A stretch of 64,000 bases of DNA from Actinomycetota bacterium (GTDB lineage: Bacteria > Actinomycetota > Thermoleophilia > Gaiellales > Gaiellaceae): contig VAWH01000018.1 of NCBI GenBank assembly GCA_005888315.1, forward strand, positions 174,447 to 238,446. The letters are read 5' to 3'. A program made the position numbers and the translations under genes. Positions 35,807 to 43,903 of this stretch are shown in pieces (the stretch's first letter is position 1; every line of letters starts with the position of its first letter). Below the pieces are notes generated by a model that worked only from the letters and a program-made list of their open reading frames with translations, had not been told where the DNA came from and did not search any database.

Positions 35807-36412
35807 ATGTATGACCGTCTGACGACGCGCTACACGTTTGCGTGCCCCGAGCACGGCGACACGCGGGTCGCCCTCTCGCGCTTCCGGCGCCTGGAACGCC
35901 TCCCCGGCGCGGCTCACCCGGCCGTCTTCGGCGTCCGCTTCGAATGCCGCTGCGGCGACGAGCATCCCGGGCTCGTCACGCACGAGGAACTCGACTGGAC
36001 GCCGCTCGGCCTCGGGGCCGGCGGCTCCTTCCTGAACCTGATGACCGACCGCCTCGAGGCGCTCGAGGTCGAGCTCGCCGCGCTCGCCGCGAGCAAGATC
36101 GGGGCGGGGGAGTGGCCCTGGAGCTTTTTCTGTTACCCGGAGAACCAGCCGCGTCCGGTTTTCCCTTCCTCTTTTTCGCTGCTTGCCCCGTCGGCGTCGC
36201 ACGGCGCCGTAGGGCTCGCCGTGCGCTGCCCGGTCTGCGGCCACACGTCGATCAACCTCGTCTCCGAGCAGCACGTCGACCTGCCGTTCCACAACGACGC
36301 CGAGATCGGCGTCGTGGAACACGTGTTCGAGGCGGATGCGGCGCGGGCGGCCGAGGAGTTCGCCGCGGAGCTCGATTCGGCGGAGTTCGATGCGCGGCGC
36401 CTCGCGCTCTGA
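35807..36412 (+). CDS. Conserved hypothetical protein with two Cys clusters
   Basis: A 201-aa protein of unknown function. An N-terminal FACPEHGDTRVALSRFRRLE and FECRCGDEHPGLVTHEELDW give Cys/His residues that could bind zinc. A second cluster RCPVCGHTSINLVSEQHVDL follows near residue 145. No membrane segment is seen. TACAAA 6 nt before the ATG may be a leaderless -10 box. A palindromic repeat begins at the base after its stop. It reads as an independent transcription unit. Confidence 0.65.
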   Translation: MYDRLTTRYTFACPEHGDTRVALSRFRRLERLPGAAHPAVFGVRFECRCGDEHPGLVTHEELDWTPLGLGAGGSFLNLMTDRLEALEVELAALAASKIGAGEWPWSFFCYPENQPRPVFPSSFSLLAPSASHGAVGLAVRCPVCGHTSINLVSEQHVDLPFHNDAEIGVVEHVFEADAARAAEEFAAELDSAEFDARRLAL

Positions 36413-36477
36413 GGCGTCGCTTGCGATGCCGATTTGGAGGGCGTAGCGGCTTTGCCGCTGCGACCGTTTAAACCCGG
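36413..36477 (+). repeat. Two-hairpin palindromic repeat, copy 8
   Basis: It abuts the preceding TGA. GGCGTCGC TT GCGATGCC, GATTTGGAGG, the stem GTAGCGGC/GCCGCTGC around TTT, and GTTTAAACCCGG make this a full consensus copy. Confidence 0.85.
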
Positions 36478-36521
36478 CTGTGGGACTGCCCACTAAGGTC
36501 TGCGCAACCTGGCAGGGCCGA

Positions 36522-36586
36522 GGCGTCGCTTGCGATGCCGATTTGGAGGGCGTAGCGGCTTTGCCGCTGCGACCGTCTAAACCCGG
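36522..36586 (+). repeat. Two-hairpin palindromic repeat, copy 9
   Basis: Identical to the copy exactly 109 bp upstream apart from one tail base (GTCTAAACCCGG). The 44 bp between them is not related to the upstream gene end. Confidence 0.85.
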
Positions 36587-36677
36587 CTGATGGAGCATCG
36601 GCGCTGAGGTTGCGTGAATGGACGGTCGAATAGTTTCCCGACTCGACGGGTAACCGCCTCGCGGAGGTGGTGCCTCG

Positions 36678-37190
36678 ATGTACGGACTGACGCGTGCAAC
36701 GGTCACGCTGATCGCCGCGGCGATCGCGGGCCTGCTGATCTGGATCGCGACGCAGATCGGCGACAGCTCGAACGGGGAGTACTGGGCGACCTACGGCGTG
36801 ATCGCGGCCGCCGGCCTGACGATGGCGCTCTCACAGTTGCTCGGCGGCTGGACGAAGTGGGGGATGCCGCGGATCTCGATCAGCGTCCTCCTGTGGGCGT
36901 TCGTCCCGGTTGCCATCGCCGTCCTCTGGGTCGTGATCTTCCATCAGCCGCATCACGGTCTGGGCCGCAACCACATCCGCAAGTGGTCGAACGACATCGG
37001 CATCGACGGTCTCGTCAAGGACTTCAAGGAGTACGTTGCCGTGCTCTCCTTCGGCCTTGGTCTCGTGTTCGGCTACACCTTCGACACGACGGGACCGATC
37101 GCCCGTGGCGGGCGCGGCGAGCCTCCTCCAAGGGCAACAGTTGCCGACCGGACGGCGCCTGCGCCACCACGCAACGGGCCACCGGAATAG
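36678..37190 (+). CDS. Hypothetical membrane protein
   Basis: A 170-aa protein with about four hydrophobic helices: residues 8-26 (TLIAAAIAGLLIWIATQI), 40-55, 70-92 and a weaker one near 120-135. A hydrophilic Pro/Arg-rich tail ends the protein. HQPHHGLGRNHIRKW between helices 3 and 4 is His-rich. GGAGGTGG about 8 nt before the ATG supports this start. No family is recognised. Confidence 0.65.
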   Translation: MYGLTRATVTLIAAAIAGLLIWIATQIGDSSNGEYWATYGVIAAAGLTMALSQLLGGWTKWGMPRISISVLLWAFVPVAIAVLWVVIFHQPHHGLGRNHIRKWSNDIGIDGLVKDFKEYVAVLSFGLGLVFGYTFDTTGPIARGGRGEPPPRATVADRTAPAPPRNGPPE

Positions 37191-37256
37191 AGGCAACTCC
37201 CGGCCTCACTCCGGTCAGGGATGAAGCCGCCGCGACAGACGGGCGATAGTGAAGAC

Positions 37257-37454
37257 ATGAGCCCGGCAGGTCACAACGGAATCGTCTCTCGAGGACCCGA
37301 CCTGTTGATCGCCCATTGCGTGGCGCGCGACTGCGAGCATCGCCTCCCGGCCGCCGATCGCCTGCAGCGGCTGATCGGAGCCGATCTGACGCGTCTCTTG
37401 CTGATCGCCCTGGCGGGCGATCACCGCATGAGCTCTCGCCGCTTCGCCGCCTGA
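37257..37454 (+). CDS. Possible small protein of unknown function
   Basis: A 65-aa frame with moderate GC3 bias and one amphipathic helical stretch (ADLTRLLLIALAGDH). It contains two Cys separated by five residues (HCVARDCEH). An upstream in-frame ATG at 37221 would add 12 residues. The ribosome binding site is weak (GAAGA). It converges on the small membrane protein gene with a 3-bp gap. It may be spurious. Confidence 0.35.
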   Translation: MSPAGHNGIVSRGPDLLIAHCVARDCEHRLPAADRLQRLIGADLTRLLLIALAGDHRMSSRRFAA

Positions 37455-37457
37455 TCC

Positions 37458-37718
37458 TTAGTCTCGGCCCGTCTCCCGGCCGGTCGGTCGCTGCGGTGCG
37501 CGATGCCGGACCGCGTATCGCCGCGGTGGCGTGTTTTCGCCGAAGACCCGGACGAAGAGGAAGATCGCCACGGCCGCGAGCGCCGCGAAGATGAATGCCG
37601 TCCCTGCAGAGATGCCGACGGCGAGGGAGCCGAAATAGACGTAGGCGCCGAGCCCGACGGCCCAGAGGAACGAGATGACGCCGTGGTCGACCGAAGGCGG
37701 GCGAGGCATGTGCGGCAT
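37458..37718 (-). CDS. Small two-helix membrane protein
   Basis: An 86-aa protein with two membrane segments, about residues 15-32 (SFLWAVGLGAYVYFGSLA) and 36-54 (GTAFIFAALAAVAIFLFVRV). A basic C-terminal tail (RRYAVRHRAPQRP) is likely cytoplasmic. ATG 37718 is preferred; a longer frame from 37823 would translate part of a palindromic repeat. The function is unknown. Confidence 0.6.
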   Translation of the reverse strand: MPHMPRPPSVDHGVISFLWAVGLGAYVYFGSLAVGISAGTAFIFAALAAVAIFLFVRVFGENTPPRRYAVRHRAPQRPTGRETGRD

Positions 37719-37789
37719 GTGCAAGACTCTAAATGAGCGCTCCGTTGCGGCTCGAGCCTGCCGATCAACGACCTGGTCTTTCGATCGAG

Positions 37790-37852
37790 CGGGTTTAGAC
37801 GGTTGCGACGGCAAAGCCGTCACAACCTCAAGCCGGCATCGCGAGCGACGCC
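37790..37852 (-). repeat. Two-hairpin palindromic repeat, copy 10
   Basis: Reverse orientation: CGGGTTTAGACG, a long stem GTTGCGACGGC/GCCGTCACAAC around AAA with one G-U, a CTCAAGCC linker, then GGCATCGC GA GCGACGCC. Confidence 0.8.
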
Positions 37853-37908
37853 GGGGTATCTATCCACAAGCTGCAAGGTCTGCTGTGGAAATGTGGATAA
37901 TTGAAGTC

Positions 37909-37937
37909 TTGCAAATTGCGCCCTTTTCGTCTTTAGA
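37909..37937 (+). promoter_or_regulatory. Promoter TTGCAA-N17-TTTAGA of a putative ncRNA
   Basis: It lies in an unusually AT-rich stretch (37880-37940) that contrasts with the surrounding DNA. The -35 box is at 37909-37914 and the -10 box at 37932-37937 with 17-nt spacing. GATAAT a little upstream (within 37896-37902) is an alternative -10. Confidence 0.4.
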
Positions 37938-37943
37938 CCTCTT

Positions 37944-38117
37944 GCGAAAGGACCTGACCTCTCCTAGATTCCCGTTTGCGCCGAGCACGGAGCGCAAGTA
38001 GGTCGAAGCCGGAACCGAAGGCAGTAGGCGGAAGCCGAAGGTCAGCGGATCCGGTGGACGAAAGCGAAATCGACTCGGCGAACTAAAGGGCGCCCTCCGG
38101 GGCGCCCTTTAGTTTTT
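37944..38117 (+). ncRNA. Putative stable noncoding RNA (about 175 nt)
   Basis: The 401-bp gap between 37824 and 38224 holds no credible reading frame. It contains a repeat, a promoter-like region and then this segment, which ends in a perfect intrinsic terminator. Internal pairing includes TTGCGC/GCGCAA (hairpin at about 37975-38000), GACCT/AGGTC around it, and CTGACC/GGTCAG over a longer distance. Purine-rich repeats GGAACCGAAGG and GGAAGCCGAAGG lie near 38010-38040. The size fits a 6S- or Ms1-like RNA, but no diagnostic sequence is recognised. The SRP RNA, tmRNA and RNase P consensus motifs are absent. Confidence 0.45.
38081..38117 (+). terminator. Strong intrinsic terminator
   Basis: AACTAAAGGGCGCCC pairs perfectly (15 bp) with GGGCGCCCTTTAGTT around TCCG, and the stem runs into TTTTT. 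It is the only classical rho-independent terminator in the window. No protein-coding gene ends shortly before it on this strand. Confidence 0.9.
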
Positions 38118-38224
38118 AACCGGCCGCGCGCAGACTCCGCGACGTCGGCTTCGGCGGCGTCGCTCCGCTTCACGCACCGCGTTCAACCGACAAGGAACGA
38201 CTGGAATCCGTAAGCTGCCCGGTC

Positions 38225-38467
38225 GTGGAGCGCGGCCGTCTTCTCGTTTCGCTCGCCGTCCTCGTCGGCCTCGCGCTGATCGCGCTCGCGGTCGTTTACT
38301 GGGTAGAGCCGGCGAAGTCTCTGCCCTCCTGGCTGCCGGGCCACGAGGCGGGGTCGGACCACCATCACGTCAAGCACGGGATCGCCGCGTTCCTCGTTGG
38401 GCTGGCGTGCCTCGTCTTCGCCTGGTTCCGTTCTGCAGGGCCGCGACCCCGAAGCGCAGCCGTCTAG
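38225..38467 (+). CDS. Small two-helix membrane protein with His-rich loop
   Basis: An 80-aa protein from GTG 38225. Two membrane helices (about residues 7-26 and 52-69) flank a loop with HEAGSDHHHVKHG. The His cluster suggests metal or proton contact, but no family is known. It precedes uppP by 14 bp and is probably cotranscribed with it. Confidence 0.55.
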   Translation: MERGRLLVSLAVLVGLALIALAVVYWVEPAKSLPSWLPGHEAGSDHHHVKHGIAAFLVGLACLVFAWFRSAGPRPRSAAV

Positions 38468-38481
38468 TCAGCGGCTGACCG

Positions 38482-39342
38482 TTGCCGATCTCCTACGGAC
38501 AAGCGATCGTGCTCGGCCTGCTGCAGGGGTTCAGCGAGCTGTTTCCGATCTCGAGTCTCGGCCATAGCGTCATCCTGCCGAGGCTGCTCGGCTGGAACAT
38601 CCACCAGAACGACTCCTACTTCATCACCTTTCTCGTCGCCACGCACCTCGCGACCGCGCTCGTCCTGCTCGGGTTCTTCTGGCGCGACTGGCTGCGGATC
38701 CTGCGCGGCCTGGGGAGGAGTCTCCGCAATCGCGAGATCGCACCCGATGACACCGACGCGAAGCTCGGCTGGCTGCTGGTCGTCGGGACGATTCCAGCGG
38801 GGATCCTGGGGCTGCTGCTCGAACACAAGCTGCGATCCGTTTTCGCCTCGGCGCAGTCGGCGGCGATCTTCCTGATGGTCAACGGACTGCTCCTGTTCGT
38901 CGCCGAGGCGCTCCGCCGTCGCGCGCCGCAGCCCGAGCACGGTGACCCCGACGACCGGATCGCGAGGCGCGTCGGCTGGCGGGATGCGTTCGGCGTCGGG
39001 ACGATCCAGGCCGCGGCGCTCGTGCCCGGCATCTCGCGCTCGGGCGTGACGATGGGCGGGGGGCTGCTCGTCGGCCTCTCGAACGAAGACGCGGCGCGGT
39101 TTGCCTTCCTGCTCGCGACTCCGATCATCGGCGCGGCCGCGGTGCTGAAGCTGCCCGAGCTCTTCGGCTCGCAAGGAAATGGCGTCCGCGGGCCCGCTCT
39201 CGTGGGCGCACTTTGCGCCGCTGTCACCGCCTATCTATCGGTCCGCTTCTTGATGCGCTTCTTCGAAACGAATAGGTTGACACCCTTCGCCGCTTACTGT
39301 CTCGCTGCAGGCCTCGCCTGCACCCTTTACTTTCTCGTCTAG
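38482..39342 (+). CDS. uppP: Undecaprenyl-diphosphatase UppP (BacA)
   Basis: Integral membrane phosphatase that recycles undecaprenyl diphosphate to the monophosphate carrier; overproduction gives bacitracin resistance. 286 aa with about eight helices. The two signature sites are GFSELFPISSLGHSVIL (about 13-29, with the conserved Glu and Ser/His) and VPGISRSGVTMGGGLLVGLS (about 181-200). The start is TTG 38482. It complements uppS of this window in the lipid carrier cycle. Confidence 0.95.
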   Translation: MPISYGQAIVLGLLQGFSELFPISSLGHSVILPRLLGWNIHQNDSYFITFLVATHLATALVLLGFFWRDWLRILRGLGRSLRNREIAPDDTDAKLGWLLVVGTIPAGILGLLLEHKLRSVFASAQSAAIFLMVNGLLLFVAEALRRRAPQPEHGDPDDRIARRVGWRDAFGVGTIQAAALVPGISRSGVTMGGGLLVGLSNEDAARFAFLLATPIIGAAAVLKLPELFGSQGNGVRGPALVGALCAAVTAYLSVRFLMRFFETNRLTPFAAYCLAAGLACTLYFLV

Positions 39343-39490
39343 CCAGGGGAGGCCTGTGCTGAATGTCCGGATTCCGACTTGACATAACACTCGTTACCGT
39401 GAACTGGCTGAGGACGGCAGGATTGCCTCGGTCGCATCGAAAAGACAGGGTTTCGGTCGGCGCCTCACGTGGAACCATCGGGGGTCGGGT

Positions 39491-40558
39491 ATGACCACGG
39501 TCGAGCTGGACTCCCTCTGGGCGAACCAGGAGTTTCAGCAGCTGCTCGAGGCTGCTGAGCAATCCGGTTCGATCCGGCACGCGGAGCTGACCGAAGTGCT
39601 CGAGCCGCTCGAGCTCGGGCTGCTCGAGACGGACGCCGTCTACCGGGAGCTCGACCAGCGCGGGATCGAAGTGCTCGAGGAGGCCAAGGAGGCCAAGGAG
39701 GCCGCGCCACCACCGCCTCCGCCGCCGCTCCCGGCGCAGGAGTCGACCACCGACGCGCTGCAGCTCTTCCTGCGCGAGGCCGGTCGGCATCCGCTGCTGA
39801 ACGCGGCCCAGGAGGTCGAGCTCGCCAAGCGGATCGAACGCGGCGACATGGGCGCCAAGCAGACGATGATCCAGTCGAACCTCCGCCTCGTCGTCTCGAT
39901 CGCCAAGAACTACCGCAATCAGGGGCTGCCGTTCCTCGATCTGATCCAGGAAGGCACGCTCGGGCTGATCCGTGCGGTCGAAAAGTTCGACTGGCGACGC
40001 GGCTACAAGTTCTCGACCTATGCGACGTGGTGGATCCGCCAGGCCGTCGCCCGGGCCCTGGCCGACAAGGCTCGGACGATCCGGATGCCCGTCCACATCG
40101 TCGAGCGAATGCAGAAGCTGAACCGCGCCGAGCGGACGCTCTGGACCCAGCTCGGACGGGAGCCGACGCTCGAAGAGATCGCCGAGGAGGCGAATCTCCC
40201 GGTCGCGCAGGCCCACGAGGTCAAGGCGGCTGCGCGCGCCTCGACCAGTCTCGACCAGCCCGTCGGCGAGCAGGAGGACGCGGTTTTCGGCGACTTCGTC
40301 GCCAACGACGATCCGCTGCCCGAGGAGGCGGTGGAAGGCTCTCTGCGGAGCGAAGCGCTCGCACAGGCACTGGCAGCGCTCTCCGACCGGGAGCGCCACG
40401 TGATCATCCTCCGCTACGGGCTTGCCGACGCCGAGCCGAAGACGCTCGAGGAAATCGGCCGCAGGCTCGGCCTGACGCGCGAGCGTGTCCGTCAGATCGA
40501 GACCGAAGCGCTCAAGCGCTTGGCGAAACTGCGGGAGATGGAGTCTGTGACGCTTTAG
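39491..40558 (+). CDS. RNA polymerase sigma factor, SigA/RpoD type
   Basis: Group 1/2 sigma-70 factor, 355 aa. Region 1.1-like N-terminus (about 1-60), a Pro-run (PPPPPPP) linker, region 1.2 ([15 protein letters not shown]), region 2 ([58 protein letters not shown]), region 3, and region 4 ([18 protein letters not shown]). The complete set suggests a vegetative factor. TTGACA at 39379-39384 upstream is a candidate -35 without a clear -10. The 3' end overlaps the convergent PHP gene by 47 bp. A second sigma-70 gene is 0.7 kb away. Confidence 0.93.
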   Translation: MTTVELDSLWANQEFQQLLEAAEQSGSIRHAELTEVLEPLELGLLETDAVYRELDQRGIEVLEEAKEAKEAAPPPPPPPLPAQESTTDALQLFLREAGRHPLLNAAQEVELAKRIERGDMGAKQTMIQSNLRLVVSIAKNYRNQGLPFLDLIQEGTLGLIRAVEKFDWRRGYKFSTYATWWIRQAVARALADKARTIRMPVHIVERMQKLNRAERTLWTQLGREPTLEEIAEEANLPVAQAHEVKAAARASTSLDQPVGEQEDAVFGDFVANDDPLPEEAVEGSLRSEALAQALAALSDRERHVIILRYGLADAEPKTLEEIGRRLGLTRERVRQIETEALKRLAKLREMESVTL

Positions 40559-41276
40559 ACCTCGAGGGACTCGGCTCGGCGGCGAGGCCAAGTGCCGTCC
40601 CGTCGAAGAGCCGTAGCGCCCGCTTCTCCCCCACGCGTGTCCGGGTCAGCTCGTAGGCCTCGTCCAGGAGCATCGGCCGCGTTGCTCGGTGACCGTCAGA
40701 CGCGACGAGCGCAGCGAGCCCCTCGTCGATCAGCCGCCAACCTTCGCGCTCCATCTCCGGCGTGTGGCGGCCCACGAGGCTGCTTGCGTTGACCTGCAGC
40801 GGCCAGCCTCGCTCGGCGAGCTTCTCGGCCAGACGCGGGTTCGTCAGCACCGCTTCCGTCCGCTCCGGGTGCGCGACCACCGGCATCAGGCCGGCGTTCT
40901 CGATCCACTCGCCGACCTCGAGAAAGAGATCTGCGGAGCCCAGGAAGGGAATCTCGACGAGCACGTGCTCGGTCTGCTCGAGCACGTAGCGCCGCGGATC
41001 CTCGTCGAGCAGGAAAGGCATCGGCGTCAGCTCGTAGCCGAGCCTGAGCTCGAGCGGTAGCCGCTCGCGAAGCTCGCGAAAGGCTTTCTGGATTCGCCGC
41101 TCGCGGTCAGAGTCGAGCGGGGGTGCGTACGGCGAGACGTGCGGCGTCGCGTAAAGCACCCGTGTGCCGTGTTCGAAAGCGTCACGTCCCAGTGCCAGAC
41201 CCTCGGACACGGCCTGAACGCCGTCGTCGCCGGAGGGCACGACGTGCGAGTGAATGTCGACGAAGCGAGGCTCCAC
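40512..41276 (-). CDS. CpsB/YwqE-type PHP-domain phosphotyrosine phosphatase
   Basis: A 254-aa metal-dependent phosphatase of the PHP family (CpsB/CapC/YwqE group) that dephosphorylates bacterial tyrosine kinases in polysaccharide export. [15 protein letters not shown] (metal HxH), [34 protein letters not shown] and [15 protein letters not shown] form the conserved metal site. No tyrosine kinase gene is seen nearby. The C-terminal tail, coded opposite the end of the sigma gene, is low complexity. It is located between two sigma-70 genes. Confidence 0.85.
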   Translation of the reverse strand: MEPRFVDIHSHVVPSGDDGVQAVSEGLALGRDAFEHGTRVLYATPHVSPYAPPLDSDRERRIQKAFRELRERLPLELRLGYELTPMPFLLDEDPRRYVLEQTEHVLVEIPFLGSADLFLEVGEWIENAGLMPVVAHPERTEAVLTNPRLAEKLAERGWPLQVNASSLVGRHTPEMEREGWRLIDEGLAALVASDGHRATRPMLLDEAYELTRTRVGEKRALRLFDGTALGLAAEPSPSRSKASQTPSPAVSPSA

Positions 41277-41289
41277 CCCGCCAGGCTAG

Positions 41290-42228
41290 CTACTCGGCTC
41301 GAAGATACAGCTGCAAGCTGGGCGCGACCGTGCGGAGCTCGCGCAGCGCCCGTGACTCGAGCTGGCGAACGCGCTCGCGTGTGATTCCCAGCGAGGCGCC
41401 GACCTCTTCGAGCGTCTGCGGGATCTCGCCGTCGAGTCCGAAACGCCGGGCCAGGACGAGCCGCATCCGCGGGTTGAGGACGCCGAGAGCGTCGGCGAGC
41501 TCAACGGCGCGAAGATTGTCCGACGTGGTCACGTCAGGCCGATCGAGCTTCGTGTCCTCGATCAGGTCGCCGTAGAGGCTCTCGCCGTCGCCGACCGGCG
41601 TCTCGAGGCTGACTGGATCTTCGACCAGGTCGAGCAGCTCGCGAACGCGCTCCGGGGTGAGCCCGGCTTCCGTGGCGACCTCTTCGACGACCGGCTCGCG
41701 GTTCAGCTTCTGCGCGAGGGCGCGCCGGGCGCGCATCACCTTGCGAACTTGCTCGGCGACATGGACTGGGAGCCGGATCGTCCGCCCTTGGTCGGCAAGC
41801 GCACGTGTGATCGCCTGCCGGATCCACCAGGTCGCGTAGGTCGAGAGCTTGTAGCCCATCGTCCAGTCAAACTTTTCGACCGCTCGAATCAGCCCGAGGT
41901 TGCCCTCCTGAATCAGGTCGAGGAGCGGCACGCCTGCCTTCGTGTAATTCCGGGTGATCGACATCACCAGGCGGAGGTTGCACTCGATCAGCCTGCGCTT
42001 GGCCGCCTCGTCGCCCTCGTCCTTCCGCCGTGCGAGCTCACGCTCCTCGGCGGGTGTCAGCAACCGGCCGTCGCCGATCTGGCGGACGTAAAGCTTGAGC
42101 GGATCCTGGGTCGGCGCCGCCGCCTCTTTGACATCGTCCTCGTCGACCTCGGCGGCGTCCTGCACGAGCTCGAGCTTCGGCTCCGCAGGCGGCGCGGGTA
42201 GGGGATCTGGAAGCGGCCGCTGCTCCAT
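41290..42228 (-). CDS. Second sigma-70 family factor (group 2, RpoD-like)
   Basis: A 312-aa primary-like sigma factor. Region 1.2 ([20 protein letters not shown]), region 2 ([58 protein letters not shown]), region 3 and region 4 ([18 protein letters not shown]) are present, with no region 1.1. Differences from the first factor are in region 4.1 ([18 protein letters not shown]), which suggests partly distinct promoter or activator contacts. ATG 42228 is divergent from the amidotransferase gene, with about 190 bp of shared upstream DNA. Confidence 0.93.
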   Translation of the reverse strand: MEQRPLPDPLPAPPAEPKLELVQDAAEVDEDDVKEAAAPTQDPLKLYVRQIGDGRLLTPAEERELARRKDEGDEAAKRRLIECNLRLVMSITRNYTKAGVPLLDLIQEGNLGLIRAVEKFDWTMGYKLSTYATWWIRQAITRALADQGRTIRLPVHVAEQVRKVMRARRALAQKLNREPVVEEVATEAGLTPERVRELLDLVEDPVSLETPVGDGESLYGDLIEDTKLDRPDVTTSDNLRAVELADALGVLNPRMRLVLARRFGLDGEIPQTLEEVGASLGITRERVRQLESRALRELRTVAPSLQLYLRAE

Positions 42229-42372
42229 CGTGCGGGTGGTATCGGCCCCCGGCGGAGGCCGCTTGATGCGGCCAACCCCCCGACCGAGGGAGCGAGGTTT
42301 GAGCTTTGTAACCGACGCGCAAAGTGGTGACTAACTCCCGCATGCAGTCTGCGTCAAAGGCTAAGAAGACCG

Positions 42373-42402
42373 TCCGTCTGGCTAGGAACATCATCCGTCT
42401 GG
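42373..42402 (+). promoter_or_regulatory. Direct repeat TCCGTCTGG, candidate operator
   Basis: TCCGTCTGG occurs at 42373-42381 and 42394-42402. The 21-bp spacing is two helical turns. The second copy ends 5 bp before the -10 box of the amidotransferase gene, so a bound protein would cover the promoter. Confidence 0.45.
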
Positions 42403-42407
42403 GGTCC

Positions 42408-42413
42408 TACACT
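42408..42413 (+). promoter_or_regulatory. -10 box TACACT, leaderless amidotransferase gene
   Basis: TACACT is followed by 7 nt and ATG 42421. GGAACA at 42385-42390, 17 nt upstream, may serve as the -35 element between the two operator repeats. Confidence 0.45.
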
Positions 42414-42420
42414 CACTGAT

Positions 42421-43215
42421 ATGTGCGGAATCGCCGGATACAGCATTGCCGCCTCGAGCACGCTCGAGCGAACGCTCGCGGCTCAAGCTCTCCTGGCGGG
42501 GATCGCCGAGCGCGGCGCCGACGCTGTCGGCTACGCGCACCGCAGTTCCGGCGAGCGTGTCTCTGTGCACAAGCAGCGCTCCGGTGCAAGCGCGCTTCTC
42601 GACGAGATCACCGTTCCGCAGAGCGCAAGCGAGGTGCTGGTCCACGTCCGCGACTACACCAAGGGCCATCCGACCGTCGCAGCGAACAACCATCCGATCC
42701 GCCACGGCGCCGTGGTCGGTATCCACAACGGGGTGATCTTGAACGACGACGAGCTCCTCGCCGACCACGACTGCGCGCGACGCGAGCCCGGCATGACCGT
42801 GGACTCCGAGGCGATCTTCGCCGTCGCCGCCCACTCCGAGGGCGATGTCGAGGCGCTCGAGGCGCTCTGCGGCTCGATGGCGACCGCGTGGATCGACGAA
42901 CGGCGTGAGCACTCGATCTACGTTGCGCGCGGCGTCGGCCGGCCGGTCTGGCTCGGCGCCGGCGACGCAGGCGTCTTCTTTGCCTCGACGAGGCTCGCCC
43001 TCGAGGTCGTCGAGCGTTTCCTCGGCTTGAAGCTACGGATGGACGAGCTCGAGGAGGGCACCCTCGTTCAGCTCGAGCTTGGCCGCGAAACGAGCCGCAA
43101 ACGGTTCAGCCCCGACCGCCGCTTCGAAGACGAGCCACTGCCGCCGGTCCGGGCTCCCAAAGAAGCCGCGCTCTGTCTGAGGCGCCTGGCGACGCTGGTC
43201 GCAGCCGCTAGCTGA
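42421..43215 (+). CDS. Class II glutamine amidotransferase domain protein
   Basis: Stand-alone Ntn-type glutaminase, 264 aa. Cys2 of MCGIAGYS becomes the nucleophile after Met removal. ERGADAVGYAHR, VHVRDYTKGHP (glutamine-binding Arg), NNHPIRHGAVVGIHNGVI and the Asp in VDSEAIF complete the glutaminase site of GlmS/PurF-like enzymes. There is no SIS or phosphoribosyl domain, so the ammonia acceptor must be a partner or the protein acts as a glutaminase or regulator. The upstream direct repeats suggest controlled expression. The 3' end overlaps the next gene by 8 bp. Confidence 0.87.
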   Translation: MCGIAGYSIAASSTLERTLAAQALLAGIAERGADAVGYAHRSSGERVSVHKQRSGASALLDEITVPQSASEVLVHVRDYTKGHPTVAANNHPIRHGAVVGIHNGVILNDDELLADHDCARREPGMTVDSEAIFAVAAHSEGDVEALEALCGSMATAWIDERREHSIYVARGVGRPVWLGAGDAGVFFASTRLALEVVERFLGLKLRMDELEEGTLVQLELGRETSRKRFSPDRRFEDEPLPPVRAPKEAALCLRRLATLVAAAS

Positions 43216-43891
43216 TCGTCCCGTCGGGCGCTACCTCGACTCCGGCTTCGCGGAGGCGCTCCCGCACGAGGAACTGGAAGGTCGACCACGCTCCTCGCCT
43301 GGCGTCGAACATGCGGTAGATCTGCCACTCGGTCAAGAGCGAGTCGTCGGTCTTGCGCGCCTCCGACCAGTCGGCGAACTTCGGCAGCCGGCCGAGCTGC
43401 TTGGAGAGGCGAACCGCCTGCTCGAGCGCGCGTTCGAGTCGCTCCTCCCCCACCGGCACGTCGAAGCCGGCCTCGCGGAGCGCATTCGTGAGCGAGCCGA
43501 AGGTGTGCCAATAGAGCGACTTTGAAGGCAGCTTGCCGCGGTGCTCGTCGATGTCGCGGGCCGTGGGTACGCGATCGAGCTCCTTCCCGAGCTCCTCGAG
43601 CAGCGCCAGCAGCTCCTCGCGGGTCGCAAAGCGCCGCGGTACGAGCCCGGCCTTGCGCTTCGCGCGATTCCAGCTGCCGAAGTGCTCGATGACGGTCTGT
43701 GGGTGGACGGTGGTCTTTGGATCGGCGGAGAACTCACGCATCGTCGGCGAGCGCCCCAGCCGTTCGGCGGACTGCTTCAGCTCCGCGAGGATCTGCTCGT
43801 CCGTGTAGCGCTTGCGAATCCCGGCCTGGAACTCGGCAAGCGCCTGTCGGTCGATGTCGGCGACCGCCCGATACACGGACTTGCGGGGCAT
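43208..43891 (-). CDS. Homing-endonuclease-associated repeat protein
   Basis: A 227-aa protein made of about three copies of the helical HNH-associated repeat: YTDEQILAELKQSAERLGRS with FGSWNRAKRKAGL, then FATREELLALLEELGKELDR with TFGSLTNALREAGF, then RLERALEQAVRLSKQLGRLP. Each unit resembles an HTH-like DNA-binding helix bundle. No HNH or LAGLIDADG nuclease domain is present, so it may be a DNA-binding regulator derived from such elements. A clear promoter precedes it on its strand. The start at 43891 (ATG) gives MPRKSVYRAVADIDRQ. Confidence 0.8.
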   Translation of the reverse strand: MPRKSVYRAVADIDRQALAEFQAGIRKRYTDEQILAELKQSAERLGRSPTMREFSADPKTTVHPQTVIEHFGSWNRAKRKAGLVPRRFATREELLALLEELGKELDRVPTARDIDEHRGKLPSKSLYWHTFGSLTNALREAGFDVPVGEERLERALEQAVRLSKQLGRLPKFADWSEARKTDDSLLTEWQIYRMFDARRGAWSTFQFLVRERLREAGVEVAPDGTIS

Positions 43892-43903
43892 TTACTGCAA
43901 GTT

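Noticed and set aside
37205..37222. Shared CCGGTCAGGGAT with the tRNA-Pro units
   Set aside because: A 12-base match without the flanking element; chance or a shared short motif cannot be separated.
39379..39384. Complete promoter at TTGACA before the first sigma gene
   Set aside because: The -35 is perfect but no acceptable -10 lies 15-19 nt downstream, so only the -35 is mentioned.
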